This document shows positions 25,494-35,688 of a stretch of DNA of 64,000 bases, piece by piece. The notes below the pieces were generated by a model that saw only the letters and a program-made list of their open reading frames with translations, did not search any database and was not told the DNA's origin. Made by a program: the position numbers and the translations under genes. Origin of the DNA: Thalassotalea profundi (GTDB lineage: Bacteria; Pseudomonadota; Gammaproteobacteria; Enterobacterales; Alteromonadaceae); the NCBI RefSeq assembly GCF_014653195.1, contig NZ_BNAH01000003.1, positions 1 to 64,000 on the forward strand. The letters are read 5' to 3'. The first letter of the stretch is position 1. Each line of letters opens with the position of its first letter.

Positions 25494-26807
25494 ATGTTTT
25501 TGCCTCAAGAGATTATTAGAACAAAACGCAATGGCGGAAATTTATCATTAGCACAAATACAAGACTTTGTGAGTGGCTTAGTCACTGGTGAATTTAACGA
25601 TGCTCAAGTTGGTTCGATGGCCATGGCTATTTATCAACAAGGGATGAGTACTGATGAAATTGTCAATCTTACCATGGCCATGAAAAATTCAGGTGATGTA
25701 CTTACGTGGGACGAGTTAGATGGTCCCGTCATTGATAAGCATTCTACCGGTGGTGTTGGAGATAAAGTTAGCTTTATGTTAGCTGCAATTGTAGGCGCTT
25801 GTGGTGCTTATGTACCGATGATTTCAGGCAGAGGATTAGGACATACAGGTGGAACATCAGATAAACTCGAAAGTATTGCGGGCTTTAATGTTCAACCAAG
25901 TATTGAACTCTTCAAGAAAACGGTTAAAGAGCTAAGGATTGCAATCATATCCCAAACCGATAATTTAGCGCCTGCAGATAAGCGTTTATATTCGATTCGA
26001 GATGTTACGGCTACTGTAGAGTCTATTCCATTAATTACGGCATCGATACTGTCTAAAAAGTTATCAGCAGGATTAGATGCTTTAGTGATGGATGTGAAGT
26101 ATGGGAATGGTGCTATGATGTCATCAATGGATGATGCCAGCGCGCTTGCACAAAGCATTGTTAATGTTGCTAATGGCGCAGGTGTTAACACACAAGCTAT
26201 TATTACTGATATGAATCAAGTGCTAGGTACAACAGCAGGTAATGCTTTAGAGATTTATGAAACGGTTAAGTACTTAACGGGTAAACAACGCGAGCCACGT
26301 TTACACGCTGTTGTTTTGTCATTGGCAAAGGCCATGTTAATTAATGCCCAAATAGCAACTGATGAAAAAGATGCATTAGAAAGAATTAATAATGTGCTTG
26401 ACTCAGGTAGTGCAGCTGAACTCTTTGAGACCATGATTTATACTTTAGGAGGGCCAATTGATTTATTGGACAATCCTTGGGGAGCAATGCAAAAAGCGAA
26501 TCATATAGTTGAAATATTAGCGCCAGAACATGGCTATATTTCAGCAATGCAAACTCGTGATATTGGCATGGCAATAGTTGCAATGAAAGGTGGTCGCTTA
26601 GCTAATGGCCAACCGATTGATCATAGTGTTGGTTTTGATCGGATTTTACCTGTTGGTACTTTATTAAATCGTGGTGATATCGTCGCCAGAGTCCATGCTA
26701 GTAGTGAAAGTGAAGCAAAACTGGCGAGTAAAACCTATTTAGATTCATTAACAATCTCAGAAAGTGAACCTGAACCTACACCAGTTATTTATCAAACTAT
26801 TTCCTAG
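25494..26807 (+). CDS. deoA: Thymidine phosphorylase
   Basis: Phosphorolysis of thymidine and deoxyuridine to the base plus 2-deoxyribose-1-phosphate, in the cytoplasm. The 437 residues match the DeoA length. Visible motifs are DKHSTGGVGDKVS (phosphate and pyrimidine site), SGRGLGHTGGT and KKLSAGLDALVMDVK. A good AAGGA lies six bases before the ATG. The deoxyribose-1-phosphate feeds deoB and deoC in this island, and uracil or thymine is the expected inducer of a RutR-type regulator. It converges with upp, with only 25 bases and no hairpin between them. Confidence 0.97.
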   Translation: MFLPQEIIRTKRNGGNLSLAQIQDFVSGLVTGEFNDAQVGSMAMAIYQQGMSTDEIVNLTMAMKNSGDVLTWDELDGPVIDKHSTGGVGDKVSFMLAAIVGACGAYVPMISGRGLGHTGGTSDKLESIAGFNVQPSIELFKKTVKELRIAIISQTDNLAPADKRLYSIRDVTATVESIPLITASILSKKLSAGLDALVMDVKYGNGAMMSSMDDASALAQSIVNVANGAGVNTQAIITDMNQVLGTTAGNALEIYETVKYLTGKQREPRLHAVVLSLAKAMLINAQIATDEKDALERINNVLDSGSAAELFETMIYTLGGPIDLLDNPWGAMQKANHIVEILAPEHGYISAMQTRDIGMAIVAMKGGRLANGQPIDHSVGFDRILPVGTLLNRGDIVARVHASSESEAKLASKTYLDSLTISESEPEPTPVIYQTIS

Positions 26808-26832
26808 GGTCTATTTTTAAAGGTGAGAGTGA

Positions 26833-27459
26833 TTAAAGGGTGCCAAATATTTTGTCGCCCGCATCACCTAAACCCGGCAAGATATAACCTTTTTCATTTA
26901 AACATTCATCTTTTGCACCGATAAAGAGTTCAACATCAGGGTGTGCTTTTACTAACGCATCAATGCCTTCAGGCGCTGCAACTAAGAACAATGCTTTAAT
27001 TTCAGTACAACCAGTTTCTTTAAGTAAATCAATTGTTGCTATAGCAGTGCCACCTGTAGCTAACATGGGATCAATTATAATAGCGACGCGTTGATTGATG
27101 TCATTTACAATATTTTGATAATAATAATCAGCGGCTAAGGTTTCTTCATTACGCTTAAAACCAACAATACTAACTTTAGCGCATGGTAGTATTGATAAAG
27201 CGCCGTCAAGCATACCCAAGCCAGCACGTAAAATAGGTACTAAAGTGGGTTGATTATGTTCAAGTAAAGGTGCTGAAATTGTACCTGACCAACAATTAAT
27301 AGGTTTTTCCACAAGACTTAATGATTTAGTGGCATCTACCATTAATAGTTGAGTTAGTTCATTGGTTAACTCTCGAAAACTTTTAATTGAAATATGTTTT
27401 TCGCGAAGTAAAGTGGTTTTATGTTTTACTAATGGATGATCACTAACGTAAATGGTCAT
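26833..27459 (-). CDS. upp: Uracil phosphoribosyltransferase
   Basis: Converts uracil and PRPP to UMP in the salvage pathway. The 208 residues carry the PRPP loop IIDPMLATGGTAIA and the C-terminal uracil-binding region GDAGDKIFGT. It is the last gene of the minus operon udk-nupC-deoC-tdk-upp, 35 bases after tdk, and has its own AAGGA about eight bases upstream of the ATG. It returns uracil released by deoA to nucleotides. Confidence 0.97.
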   Translation of the reverse strand: MTIYVSDHPLVKHKTTLLREKHISIKSFRELTNELTQLLMVDATKSLSLVEKPINCWSGTISAPLLEHNQPTLVPILRAGLGMLDGALSILPCAKVSIVGFKRNEETLAADYYYQNIVNDINQRVAIIIDPMLATGGTAIATIDLLKETGCTEIKALFLVAAPEGIDALVKAHPDVELFIGAKDECLNEKGYILPGLGDAGDKIFGTL

Positions 27460-27494
27460 GATTTTTTCCTTTTCAAGTCTGTATATTTAAACTT

Positions 27495-28073
27495 TTAAAC
27501 CCAAATAAGTGCTTTAAAATGTTCTCTACATAATGATTCATAACGTTCATTACCACCAACTTCAATTTGCTCGCCGTGTTTAACCGCTACGCCATCAGCA
27601 TCTCTTCTGATCACAAAGTTGGCTTTACGCCCACAATGGCAAATAGTTTTTAGTTCAACAAGTTTGTCTGCCCACGCTAATAGCGTCGCACTTCCTTCGA
27701 AGGTTTCACCTAAAAAGTCAGTGCGTATACCATAAGCAAGTACGGGGATGTTTAAGGTATCTACAACGTCAGTTAGTTGTTTAACCTGTTGTTTAGTTAA
27801 AAACTGTGCTTCATCAATTAATACACAGTCAACTTTTTTGTTAGTGTGTGCATGGCTAATTTGCTCAAATAACGGGCTGTCTTTATCAAATAATTGCGCC
27901 TCTTGTTGTAAGCCTATACGTGAACTAACTTTACCTTTTGCAAAACGGTCATCAATTTTTGCGGTATAGAGTAGGGTGGTTAAGCCTCGTTCTTGATAAT
28001 TATAAGATGATTGTAATAAATGAGTAGACTTACCTGCATTCATTGTAGAGTAATAAAAATAAAGTTGTGCCAT
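27495..28073 (-). CDS. tdk: Thymidine kinase (type II)
   Basis: Phosphorylates thymidine and deoxyuridine. The 192 residues hold the P-loop [12 protein letters not shown] (about 9-20), a Walker B-type [12 protein letters not shown] and the zinc-binding C-terminal part with CHCGRKA and ESLCREH. It follows deoC by seven bases and has little ribosome binding site of its own, suggesting coupling. Salvage competes here with deoA breakdown for the same substrate. Confidence 0.96.
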   Translation of the reverse strand: MAQLYFYYSTMNAGKSTHLLQSSYNYQERGLTTLLYTAKIDDRFAKGKVSSRIGLQQEAQLFDKDSPLFEQISHAHTNKKVDCVLIDEAQFLTKQQVKQLTDVVDTLNIPVLAYGIRTDFLGETFEGSATLLAWADKLVELKTICHCGRKANFVIRRDADGVAVKHGEQIEVGGNERYESLCREHFKALIWV

Positions 28074-28080
28074 GTTAATG

Positions 28081-28881
28081 CTAGTAATTCGATTGAGTTG
28101 AAGACGAAACTATATTGTCTAAAGAAATGTCAGATTCAGCGACATTTAACGTAGTTAACAAGTTTGCTAACAAACTACTAGCGCCAAATCTAAAATGACT
28201 TGAATTTAACCAAGCAGATCCTAGTGTATCTAATGCTAAAGTTAAATAAACCTCAGCTTCGTTGACATTTTTTACACCTCCAGCGGCTTTAAAACCAACG
28301 TTAGGATTAAGCTTATTGATCGTCTCTAACATTATTTTTGCAGCTTCAGGTGTCGCATTAATATCAACCTTTCCAGTTGATGTTTTAATAAAGTCAGCAC
28401 CAGCATTAATCGCTAATTCACTTGCCTTTTTAATTAGTGTTGGGGTAGTTAAGACGCCTGACTCAATAATAACTTTCAGTAAAACTTCTTTACCACATTC
28501 AGCCTTACATGCTTTTACTAGATTGTAGCCTGTTTCTTCATCACCATTAATAAGGGCTTGATAAGGAAAGACCACATCAACCTCATCGGCACCTAATAAA
28601 ATAGCCGTTTTGGTTTCTTCTACAGCTAGGTTAATGTTTGCGCCGCCATGAGGAAAGTTAGTCACAGTAGCAACTTTTATGTTAGGGGTCCCTTGTAGTG
28701 TTAATTGTTTTTTTGCAATGGGAATATATTTTGGATAGATGCAGATAGCTGCCGTATTGCCAGCAGGAGAAGCCGCTTGTATACATAAGTTAATGATATC
28801 TTGTTCAGATTCATTGTTGGTTAAGCTGGTCAAGTCCATTAATGATATGGCAAGCTTTGCGTTTTGTTGTGCTAAATTCAT
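28081..28881 (-). CDS. deoC: Deoxyribose-phosphate aldolase
   Basis: Splits 2-deoxyribose-5-phosphate into glyceraldehyde-3-phosphate and acetaldehyde, linking DNA sugar to glycolysis. The 266-residue TIM barrel has the Schiff-base lysine in DFIKTSTGK and a second conserved lysine in GFKAAGG. It lies 18 bases after nupC with AAGGA seven bases before the ATG. In E. coli deoC, deoA, deoB and deoD are one operon. Here they are spread over three transcripts in the same island. Confidence 0.96.
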   Translation of the reverse strand: MNLAQQNAKLAISLMDLTSLTNNESEQDIINLCIQAASPAGNTAAICIYPKYIPIAKKQLTLQGTPNIKVATVTNFPHGGANINLAVEETKTAILLGADEVDVVFPYQALINGDEETGYNLVKACKAECGKEVLLKVIIESGVLTTPTLIKKASELAINAGADFIKTSTGKVDINATPEAAKIMLETINKLNPNVGFKAAGGVKNVNEAEVYLTLALDTLGSAWLNSSHFRFGASSLLANLLTTLNVAESDISLDNIVSSSTQSNY

Positions 28882-28899
28882 TTTTGGTCCTTTTGATAT

Positions 28900-30141
28900 T
28901 TATAAGCTAACAAATATGCCAGCAATTGCAGCACTCATTAAATTAGCTAACGTTGCAGCAAGCATAGCTTTCATGCCTAATCTTGCTATATCTTTACGGC
29001 GATTCGGTGCCATAGAACCGATGCCACCTAATAAAATTGCGATAGAAGATAGGTTAGCAAAACCACATAATGCAAAGGTTATAATCGCTTGAGTGCTTGC
29101 AGATAAGGTGTCTTTAACTTCCATATAATTTACGTAGGCAAAAAACTCATTCACCACTATTTTTTGTCCAATAAAGCTACCTGCATGTAACATTTCACTT
29201 ACTGGAACACCTATGATGAATGCTACGGGGGCAAATAAATATCCTAGTAAGAACTCGATAGTAATATTTTCAAAACCTAGTAAAGAGGCCGTTCCACCAA
29301 CTAAAATGTTTAATAAAGCAATTAAGGCAATGAACGCTAATAACATGGCACCAACATTTACTGCTAGTTTTAGGCCTGATGCAGCACCAATAGCCGCAGC
29401 ATCTATAACGTTTGCGGGTTTTTCATGATCTTCCTCTTTTATGTCGTGCTCATCGAAATTTGGCTTTTCAGTCTCGGGAACCATAATTTTAGCCATTAAC
29501 AAGCCACCTGGCGCTGCCATAAAAGAAGCCGCGATCAAATATTTCAATTCGACACCTAATCCGGCATAACCAACTAATACACTACCTGCAACAGAGGCTA
29601 ACCCCCCAACCATTATGGCAAATAGCTCAGATTGCGTCATACGAGAAATATAAGGTTTTATCACCAATGGGGCTTCGGTTTGCCCAACAAAAATATTAGC
29701 TGTAGCCGATAATGATTCAGGTTTAGATGTTTGCAAAAGCTTTTGTAATGCGCCACCAATTATTTTTACGACCCATTGCATAATGTTTAAATAGTATAAG
29801 ACAGCAATTAAAGAAGAAAAGAAAATGATGACAGGTAATACTCTTATGGCGAATACAAATCCCACGCCATTACTAAACATAGCATCTGTTCCAAGACCAC
29901 CAAATAAAAAAGCGATACCGACTTGAGCACTATCAATTACCTGTTGTACACCATTTGATACTGAGGCTAAAACATCTTTTCCAAAAGGAATATATAAAAC
30001 AAACGCACCGAGTAATAATTGAATAGCAAATGCAAATGATATTGTTCGCCAATTAATGGATTTTCTGTGTTGGGAAAACGCAATGGCAACGGCAATCAAT
30101 GCAACTATACCTAATATTCCTCGAAGTGCTGTTAATTCCAT
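28900..30141 (-). CDS. nupC: Concentrative nucleoside transporter NupC (CNT family)
   Basis: An inner-membrane nucleoside-cation symporter of 413 residues. Conserved CNT segments are seen: [16 protein letters not shown], a re-entrant hairpin and binding region, and [19 protein letters not shown]. About eight to ten hydrophobic helices are evident, with a charged cytoplasmic stretch near 220-240. It completes the import path after the outer-membrane receptors. GAGGA lies five bases before the ATG, and the gene follows udk by 52 bases. Confidence 0.95.
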   Translation of the reverse strand: MELTALRGILGIVALIAVAIAFSQHRKSINWRTISFAFAIQLLLGAFVLYIPFGKDVLASVSNGVQQVIDSAQVGIAFLFGGLGTDAMFSNGVGFVFAIRVLPVIIFFSSLIAVLYYLNIMQWVVKIIGGALQKLLQTSKPESLSATANIFVGQTEAPLVIKPYISRMTQSELFAIMVGGLASVAGSVLVGYAGLGVELKYLIAASFMAAPGGLLMAKIMVPETEKPNFDEHDIKEEDHEKPANVIDAAAIGAASGLKLAVNVGAMLLAFIALIALLNILVGGTASLLGFENITIEFLLGYLFAPVAFIIGVPVSEMLHAGSFIGQKIVVNEFFAYVNYMEVKDTLSASTQAIITFALCGFANLSSIAILLGGIGSMAPNRRKDIARLGMKAMLAATLANLMSAAIAGIFVSL

Positions 30142-30193
30142 AAATTCCTCTGTTATTATTTTAATTTTTGTTTTTAAATTATTATTTTAATAG

Positions 30194-30838
30194 TTATTGT
30201 TTTTTTGAAATTAATTGGCGTATTTTTGCTTTAAGTAGTTCAATAGCCATTCTATTTTTACCACCTTTAGTAATAACCACATCTGCATAGGCTTTTGCAG
30301 GTTCAATATGCTGATAATACATAGGGCGCACCATAGTTAAATATTGTTGAGTAATTGACTCTATAGTTCTTTCACGTTCAATAGTATCTCTTTGTATTCG
30401 TCTTATGAGACAAATATCTAAAGGCGTGTCCATATAAACCTTAATATCAAATTGACTTCTTAGTTCAGGGTTTGAAAATAAAAGAATACCTTCCACTAGC
30501 ACGATTGGAGTAGGTTGTATTTCAATAAATTCATCGGTTCTTGTATGAGTTTTGTAGCAATAGACAGGACATTTAATTGGTTGCTTATTAACAAGCTGTT
30601 TGAGGTGTTCAGTCAATAACGTATGTTCGAATGCATCAGGATGATCGTAATTTGTTAGAACACGCTGTTCCATACTTAAATGAGATTGTTCACGATAATA
30701 AGCATCCTCTTTAATGATGGAAATGCCATGTTCGCCTATTTCGGGTACTAATTCTTCATATATTGTATGTGCAAATAATGATTTTCCAGACGCAGAAGCG
30801 CCTGTTATTGCGATAATTGTTGGTTTGCTATTTGGCAA
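30194..30838 (-). CDS. udk: Uridine kinase
   Basis: Phosphorylates uridine and cytidine with ATP or GTP. The 214 residues have the P-loop ITGASASGKS (11-20), YDHPDAF and the lid region RRIQRDTIERERT as in E. coli Udk. The start is TTG 30838 with only a weak AGG upstream, and no ATG is available at the right place. It is the first gene of udk-nupC-deoC-tdk-upp. A TATAAT on the minus strand (30876-30881) is a possible -10. Confidence 0.94.
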   Translation of the reverse strand: MPNSKPTIIAITGASASGKSLFAHTIYEELVPEIGEHGISIIKEDAYYREQSHLSMEQRVLTNYDHPDAFEHTLLTEHLKQLVNKQPIKCPVYCYKTHTRTDEFIEIQPTPIVLVEGILLFSNPELRSQFDIKVYMDTPLDICLIRRIQRDTIERERTIESITQQYLTMVRPMYYQHIEPAKAYADVVITKGGKNRMAIELLKAKIRQLISKKQ

Positions 30839-31078
30839 AAGGTGCTACCTATTTTGTGTGGCTACTTTATATTAAATTATAATATTTATGTTAAACATTC
30901 AGTATGTCTTTAAAGTGCTATTTTAGCATGATAATTTTGCGATATAAGCATAATAATGCTGATAAAGGTCTATAATACCCATAAATACAGAATTAATTAT
31001 TGTTGTTTTTTTTAATACTGTTAAATTATCACAAGTTGACCATCTGGTCATAAATATTTTCAGAAAAAAGGTAAAAAA
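30839..31078. promoter_or_regulatory. Divergent udk/deoB control region
   Basis: 240 bases between two divergent transcripts of nucleoside genes. A minus-strand TATAAT (30876-30881) could serve udk. A perfect small palindrome TGCTA-TTT-TAGCA lies at 30916-30928. On plus, TTGTTG (31000-31005) and TAAATT (31022-31027) with 16 bases between them form a possible deoB promoter, followed by the RutR-like operator at 31036. Confidence 0.5.
31036..31051. promoter_or_regulatory. RutR-like operator upstream of deoB
   Basis: TTGACCATCTGGTCAT matches thirteen of the fourteen defined positions of the RutR consensus TTGACCA-NN-TGGTCAA. It lies at the predicted deoB transcription start. It is the best of the four sites in the window. 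Confidence 0.75.
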
Positions 31079-32302
31079 ATGGCAAGAGTAATTATTTTAG
31101 TACTTGATAGTTTTGGTATTGGTGCTAGTCCTGACGCTGAAAAATTTGGTGATGTAGGAGCAAATACTTTTGCACATATAGCACAACGTTATTTTGAACA
31201 GCAAAAAAAGGAAATATCTTTACCTCATTTAACTGAATTAGGGCTAGTTCAGGCTAGTTTATTTGCAGGTAAAGAAACGTTTCCAACGGCATATACAAAA
31301 GCAACAAAAGGGGCATTTGGTTACGCTAAAGAAATTAGTTCAGGTAAAGACACACCAAGCGGACACTGGGAAATGGCGGGAGTTCCTGTATTATTTGATT
31401 GGGGCTATTTCGAATCAAAAACAAATTGTTTTCCTAATGAGTTAATTGAAAACATTAATTTAGCTACAGGTTTCAAAGGTATTTTAGGAAATCGACACGC
31501 GTCGGGTACTGAAATTATTGCCGAGCTAGGTGAAGAGCATATTAAAACAGGGTTACCTATTTGTTATACATCTGCCGATAGTGTATTTCAAATTGCGGCT
31601 CATGAAGAACATTTTGGTTTAGATAATTTATATCGTTATTGTGAAACTGTTAGAGCACTGCTGGAAGACTATAATATCGGCCGAGTAATTGCTCGTCCAT
31701 TTATAGGTACTGATAGCAATGACTTTGCTCGTACAGGAAATAGAAGAGATTATTCTTTATTACCTCCCTCGCCAACTGTCTTGGATAAATTCACTGGTTC
31801 AGGCGGGCATGTGATCAGCGTAGGTAAAATTGCAGATATCTTTGCCCATCAAGGTATTAGCGAAAAAACTAAAGCGACAGGGATAGAGGCCTTGGTAGAT
31901 GCGAGTATTAAACACTTAGAAACAGCTCAAAACAATAGTGTGATATTTACCAATCTGGTTAATTTTGATCAGGATTTTGGTCACCGTAGAGATCCTATTG
32001 GTTATGCACAAGCCTTGGAAGAATTTGATAAGCGTTTACCTGATATATACCAAGCGATGAACGATGATGACCTTTTGTTAATGACAGCCGATCATGGTTG
32101 TGATCCTACTTGGCCTGGCAGTGACCATACCAGAGAATATGTACCTCTATTAGCTTATCATCATAATATTGCTTCTGTAGATTTAGGTGAACGACAAACG
32201 TTTGCTGATCTAGGCCAAACAATTGCAGATATTTTCAACCTTGAACCGATGGAATACGGGGAAAGTTTCTTATCTGCAATAAATTTCAAAAAAAACACTT
32301 AA
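31079..32302 (+). CDS. deoB: Phosphopentomutase
   Basis: Interconverts ribose- or deoxyribose-1-phosphate and the 5-phosphate, joining the phosphorylases (deoA, deoD) to deoC. The 407 residues belong to the alkaline phosphatase superfamily: metal Asp in [14 protein letters not shown], phosphorylated Thr in KDTPSGHWE, and [16 protein letters not shown] near the C-terminus. AAGG lies seven bases before the ATG. The RutR-like operator is directly upstream. Confidence 0.97.
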   Translation: MARVIILVLDSFGIGASPDAEKFGDVGANTFAHIAQRYFEQQKKEISLPHLTELGLVQASLFAGKETFPTAYTKATKGAFGYAKEISSGKDTPSGHWEMAGVPVLFDWGYFESKTNCFPNELIENINLATGFKGILGNRHASGTEIIAELGEEHIKTGLPICYTSADSVFQIAAHEEHFGLDNLYRYCETVRALLEDYNIGRVIARPFIGTDSNDFARTGNRRDYSLLPPSPTVLDKFTGSGGHVISVGKIADIFAHQGISEKTKATGIEALVDASIKHLETAQNNSVIFTNLVNFDQDFGHRRDPIGYAQALEEFDKRLPDIYQAMNDDDLLLMTADHGCDPTWPGSDHTREYVPLLAYHHNIASVDLGERQTFADLGQTIADIFNLEPMEYGESFLSAINFKKNT

Positions 32303-32435
32303 ACATCTAATACTTGGTTATAATTGTACAGATTTATAAAACTTCTATTAAAACAAAAATATTAACAGCAGAAGTTCTTTAAATAATTATCACTGTATCG
32401 GTTTATTAAAAATAATTAGTCTCGGGAGAACACTA

Positions 32436-34661
32436 ATGAAATTGTTTGGCAAAAGTTTGTTAGCACTTGGCGTGCAAACAGCATTATTCACAAGCATAAG
32501 TACATTTGCCTATGCTGAAGAATCTGTTGAAAAAGAAGAAAAAGGTTTAGAAACTATTACGGTTACGGCTCAAAAACGTATACAAACCGTTAAAGAAGTG
32601 CCTGCTACAGTAACTGCAATATCGAGTAATAACATTAAAGATTACCTAGGTGCAGGTGAAAACATTCGTGCTTTAGCTGGTCGTGTACCTAGTTTACAAA
32701 TAGAGTCTTCAAATGGACGTCAATCGCCACGCTTTTATATTCGTGGTTTAGGTAATACTGATTTCGATGTTAATGCAAACCAACCAGTTTCTTTAGTATT
32801 AGATGATATTGCGCTGGAAAACTCTGTATTAAAGGGTATTCCGCTTTTTGATGTGGAACGTGTTGAAGTGCTTAATGGTCCACAAGGCACGCTTTTTGGT
32901 CGTAACACTCCCGCAGGTATTGTAAAAGTTGATTCAGTGGCACCTGATTTTAACAATGAAGGATATACCCGTTTTGGTTTTGGTAATCGCGGTACATTAT
33001 TTGCTGAAGGTGCTATTAATGCAGCATTAACCGATACCATTGCTGCTCGGGTATCAGTAAAACACCAAGAACGTGATGCTTGGGTAAGTAATCCTGTTCG
33101 TGAAGAAAAAGTAGGTGGTTACGAAGAGTTAGCTTACCGTATACAGTTTTTGTTTGATAATGACAGTGGTACAAGAGCTTTATTCAAACTTCACGGCTTT
33201 GAACAAGACGGCGATATGCCACAAATATTTTATGGTAATGCACTTGCTCTTGGCTCAGAAGGTGTTCGCCCTGAGTTTGATGAAACGGTTATTTATCATG
33301 ATAGTCCTGGTGGTTTCAATATGGAACATACAGGCGCAAGCTTTAAATTTGAGCATGATTTTGATGACATAACTTTTACCTCTGTTACAGGTTACGACGA
33401 AGTTGAAAGTTGGAGTTTTGCTGATATTGACGGTGCAAATACAGATTTTTCAGGTGTGCCAAATCAATTAGGAAAACAACTTTGGTTTAATGTTGCATCA
33501 GGTGACGGGCTTTCAGATCATTATCAGTTTACTCAAGAGCTACGTATTTCTGGTGAGGCAGATAACTTATTCTATCAAACCGGCTTGTACTTCTTTAAAG
33601 AAGATTACACCGTTGATAATAAAGATTTAGATGTTGAAGGTGCAACAACAAACTTCTACCAAATTGATCAAGTAACAACTTCAAGTGCTATTTTTGGTCA
33701 AATTGAATATAAAACATCGAAGCAATTGGCTATTACCGCAGGTCTTCGCTATACCCAAGATGATAAAGAGTTAGATATACGCGCTGGCGGGACTGATTCA
33801 ATTTTATTCGAAATAGATAAAGACGACAGCTATGTTAATTGGGATTTATCAGCTCGTTATATTTTTAATGAACAATGGACTGGGTTTGCGCGTGTAGGTA
33901 ATGCATCTAGAGGTCCTGTGACCATTGGGCGCTTTGGTTTTCCTAGCGAAGCTGACACTGAAACACTTACATCATACGAAATTGGTTTGAAAAGTGATTT
34001 ACTTGATGGCAATGCGCGCTGGAATATCACCGCTTACACTTATGATATTAAAGATCATCAGTTAACGGCAACAGGTGGTGAAGCCAATACTAATTCACTT
34101 CTTAACGCTGATAACACTTACGGTGCTGGTATAGAAACTTCTTTAGAAGCTATTATCACAGATAATTTAAGAGTTAATGCTAATTTAAGTTATAACAAAA
34201 CTGAAATTCAAGATAAAAACTTAAAAACAGAACGTTGTTCAGCGACACCTATTTGTACAGTGTCAGATCCTATTGCTAATACAGTGCCAGGACCATTTGG
34301 CGATGTAACTACTGTTTACATTAATGGTAACCCGTTACCAAGAGCGCCTGAATGGTTAGCCAATATTAATGTTAATTATGAGTTCCCCGTTGAAACAGGT
34401 TTAGTTAAGTTACAGACAGATTGGAACTACCGTAGTGATTCAAATATATTTTTATATGAATCAACCGAATTTGTTGCAGAAGCACGCTGGATTGGTGGAG
34501 TACGTTTAGAATATCAAAATGATGGTGGTTTCTCATTAGCTGTTGTTGGTCGTAACGTGACTAATGAAATAGTAGTAGATGGCGCGATCGACTTTTTAAA
34601 CTTAGCTGCTTTTGTTAATGAACCAAGTTATTGGGGCGTAGAAGCTCATTTTGAGTTTTAG
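32436..34661 (+). CDS. TonB-dependent outer-membrane receptor in the nucleoside island
   Basis: A 741-residue receptor with a signal peptide ending FAYA and a TonB-box-like ETITVTAQKR (about 39-48). The plug domain has VPATVTAISSNNIKD and LNGPQGTLFGRNTPAG, and a 22-strand-type barrel ends in WGVEAHFEF. It looks like the CirA/FecA-like general class without an N-terminal regulatory-like domain. GGGAGA precedes the ATG by six bases. It is 133 bases after deoB and before the convergent deoD; the context suggests nucleosides, bases or nucleotides. No RutR-like site was seen just upstream, so it may be read through from deoB. Confidence 0.88.
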   Translation: MKLFGKSLLALGVQTALFTSISTFAYAEESVEKEEKGLETITVTAQKRIQTVKEVPATVTAISSNNIKDYLGAGENIRALAGRVPSLQIESSNGRQSPRFYIRGLGNTDFDVNANQPVSLVLDDIALENSVLKGIPLFDVERVEVLNGPQGTLFGRNTPAGIVKVDSVAPDFNNEGYTRFGFGNRGTLFAEGAINAALTDTIAARVSVKHQERDAWVSNPVREEKVGGYEELAYRIQFLFDNDSGTRALFKLHGFEQDGDMPQIFYGNALALGSEGVRPEFDETVIYHDSPGGFNMEHTGASFKFEHDFDDITFTSVTGYDEVESWSFADIDGANTDFSGVPNQLGKQLWFNVASGDGLSDHYQFTQELRISGEADNLFYQTGLYFFKEDYTVDNKDLDVEGATTNFYQIDQVTTSSAIFGQIEYKTSKQLAITAGLRYTQDDKELDIRAGGTDSILFEIDKDDSYVNWDLSARYIFNEQWTGFARVGNASRGPVTIGRFGFPSEADTETLTSYEIGLKSDLLDGNARWNITAYTYDIKDHQLTATGGEANTNSLLNADNTYGAGIETSLEAIITDNLRVNANLSYNKTEIQDKNLKTERCSATPICTVSDPIANTVPGPFGDVTTVYINGNPLPRAPEWLANINVNYEFPVETGLVKLQTDWNYRSDSNIFLYESTEFVAEARWIGGVRLEYQNDGGFSLAVVGRNVTNEIVVDGAIDFLNLAAFVNEPSYWGVEAHFEF

Positions 34662-34695
34662 TCGTTCAGCCTGCTAAAGCTAGTTATAAAGCATT

Positions 34696-34741
34696 AAAAA
34701 GCCGCTGAATCTTTATACTATATAGATTCAGCGGCTTTTAT
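34696..34741. terminator. Bidirectional terminator
   Basis: Stem AAAAGCCGCTGAATCT / AGATTCAGCGGCTTTT (16 pairs) around an 11-base loop, flanked by A and T runs. It lies between the second TonB receptor and the convergent deoD. Confidence 0.9.
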
Positions 34742-34773
34742 TATTTAGCGAAGCTTTTCTTTTTATTCTACTG

Positions 34774-35478
34774 TTATAAAATACTTTCTAATGTTAATTC
34801 CATCATGTCTTTAAAGGTGTTTTCGCGTTCATCAGCAGTAGTTTGCTCACCCGTTTTTATATGATCACTCACTGTAAACACAGCCAATGCTTTTTTACCG
34901 AGCTCAGCAGCGACACCATATAAACCTGCGGCTTCCATTTCTACTGCTAAAATACCGTGTTGTTCCATTTTCTTAAACATTTCAGGCTGTGGCGTATAAA
35001 ATAAATCAGCGGTAAAAACATTGCCCACATGAACAGGTTTATTTAAACGCTCTGCTGTATCCACCACTTGTTTTAATAAACTAAAATCAGCACATGCGGC
35101 AAAATCACAATTATTAAAGCGTTGTCTATTTACATTGGAGTCGGTACTTGCTGCCATTCCAATTATAACGTCTCTTATTTTAACATCGTCGCGTACCGCA
35201 CCACATGAGCCAATACGAATGATATTCTCAACACCGTAGTCTTTATATAATTCAGTCGCATAAATAGAAATAGAAGGAATGCCCATGCCAGAGCCCATTA
35301 CTGAGATAGGTTTACCTTTATATGTACCGGTATAACCAAACATATTCCGTACACGAGTTATACATTTAGCATCGTCTAAAAAGTTTTCTGCAATAAACTT
35401 AGCGCGAAGTGGATCGCCAGGCATAAGGACAGTTTTTGCGAATTCGTTTGCTTGTGCTTCTATATGGGGTGTTGCCAT
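34774..35478 (-). CDS. deoD: Purine-nucleoside phosphorylase DeoD
   Basis: Hexameric-type purine nucleoside phosphorylase of 234 residues: purine (deoxy)nucleoside plus phosphate gives base plus (deoxy)ribose-1-phosphate. Family motifs include [43 protein letters not shown] and [10 protein letters not shown]. It lies on the minus strand, 210 bases downstream of add, and supplies deoB with sugar phosphate. The intergenic region upstream shows no RutR-like site. Confidence 0.97.
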   Translation of the reverse strand: MATPHIEAQANEFAKTVLMPGDPLRAKFIAENFLDDAKCITRVRNMFGYTGTYKGKPISVMGSGMGIPSISIYATELYKDYGVENIIRIGSCGAVRDDVKIRDVIIGMAASTDSNVNRQRFNNCDFAACADFSLLKQVVDTAERLNKPVHVGNVFTADLFYTPQPEMFKKMEQHGILAVEMEAAGLYGVAAELGKKALAVFTVSDHIKTGEQTTADERENTFKDMMELTLESIL

Positions 35479-35688
35479 GAGAGATAACCTTATAATTACT
35501 TATATTTTTATTTCTCAGTAAGTTTCTAGCCAGATTAAGTTGGTTGTTCTGCTATCAAGGGTGTTTTACTGAAGTTATTTAATTTACCTAATGCTTTGTA
35601 GTTTAAGCCTGTTAAGTACATTCATTTTAACTGAAAATGTAGTAGATGATCCAGTTTTAAGCTTATTTTCACTTAAGGGGTAAAGGTT

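Noticed and set aside
32303..32435. RutR-like site upstream of the second TonB receptor
   Set aside because: Only a TTGGTTATAATTG stretch occurs, with no palindromic match, so separate control by this regulator is not supported.
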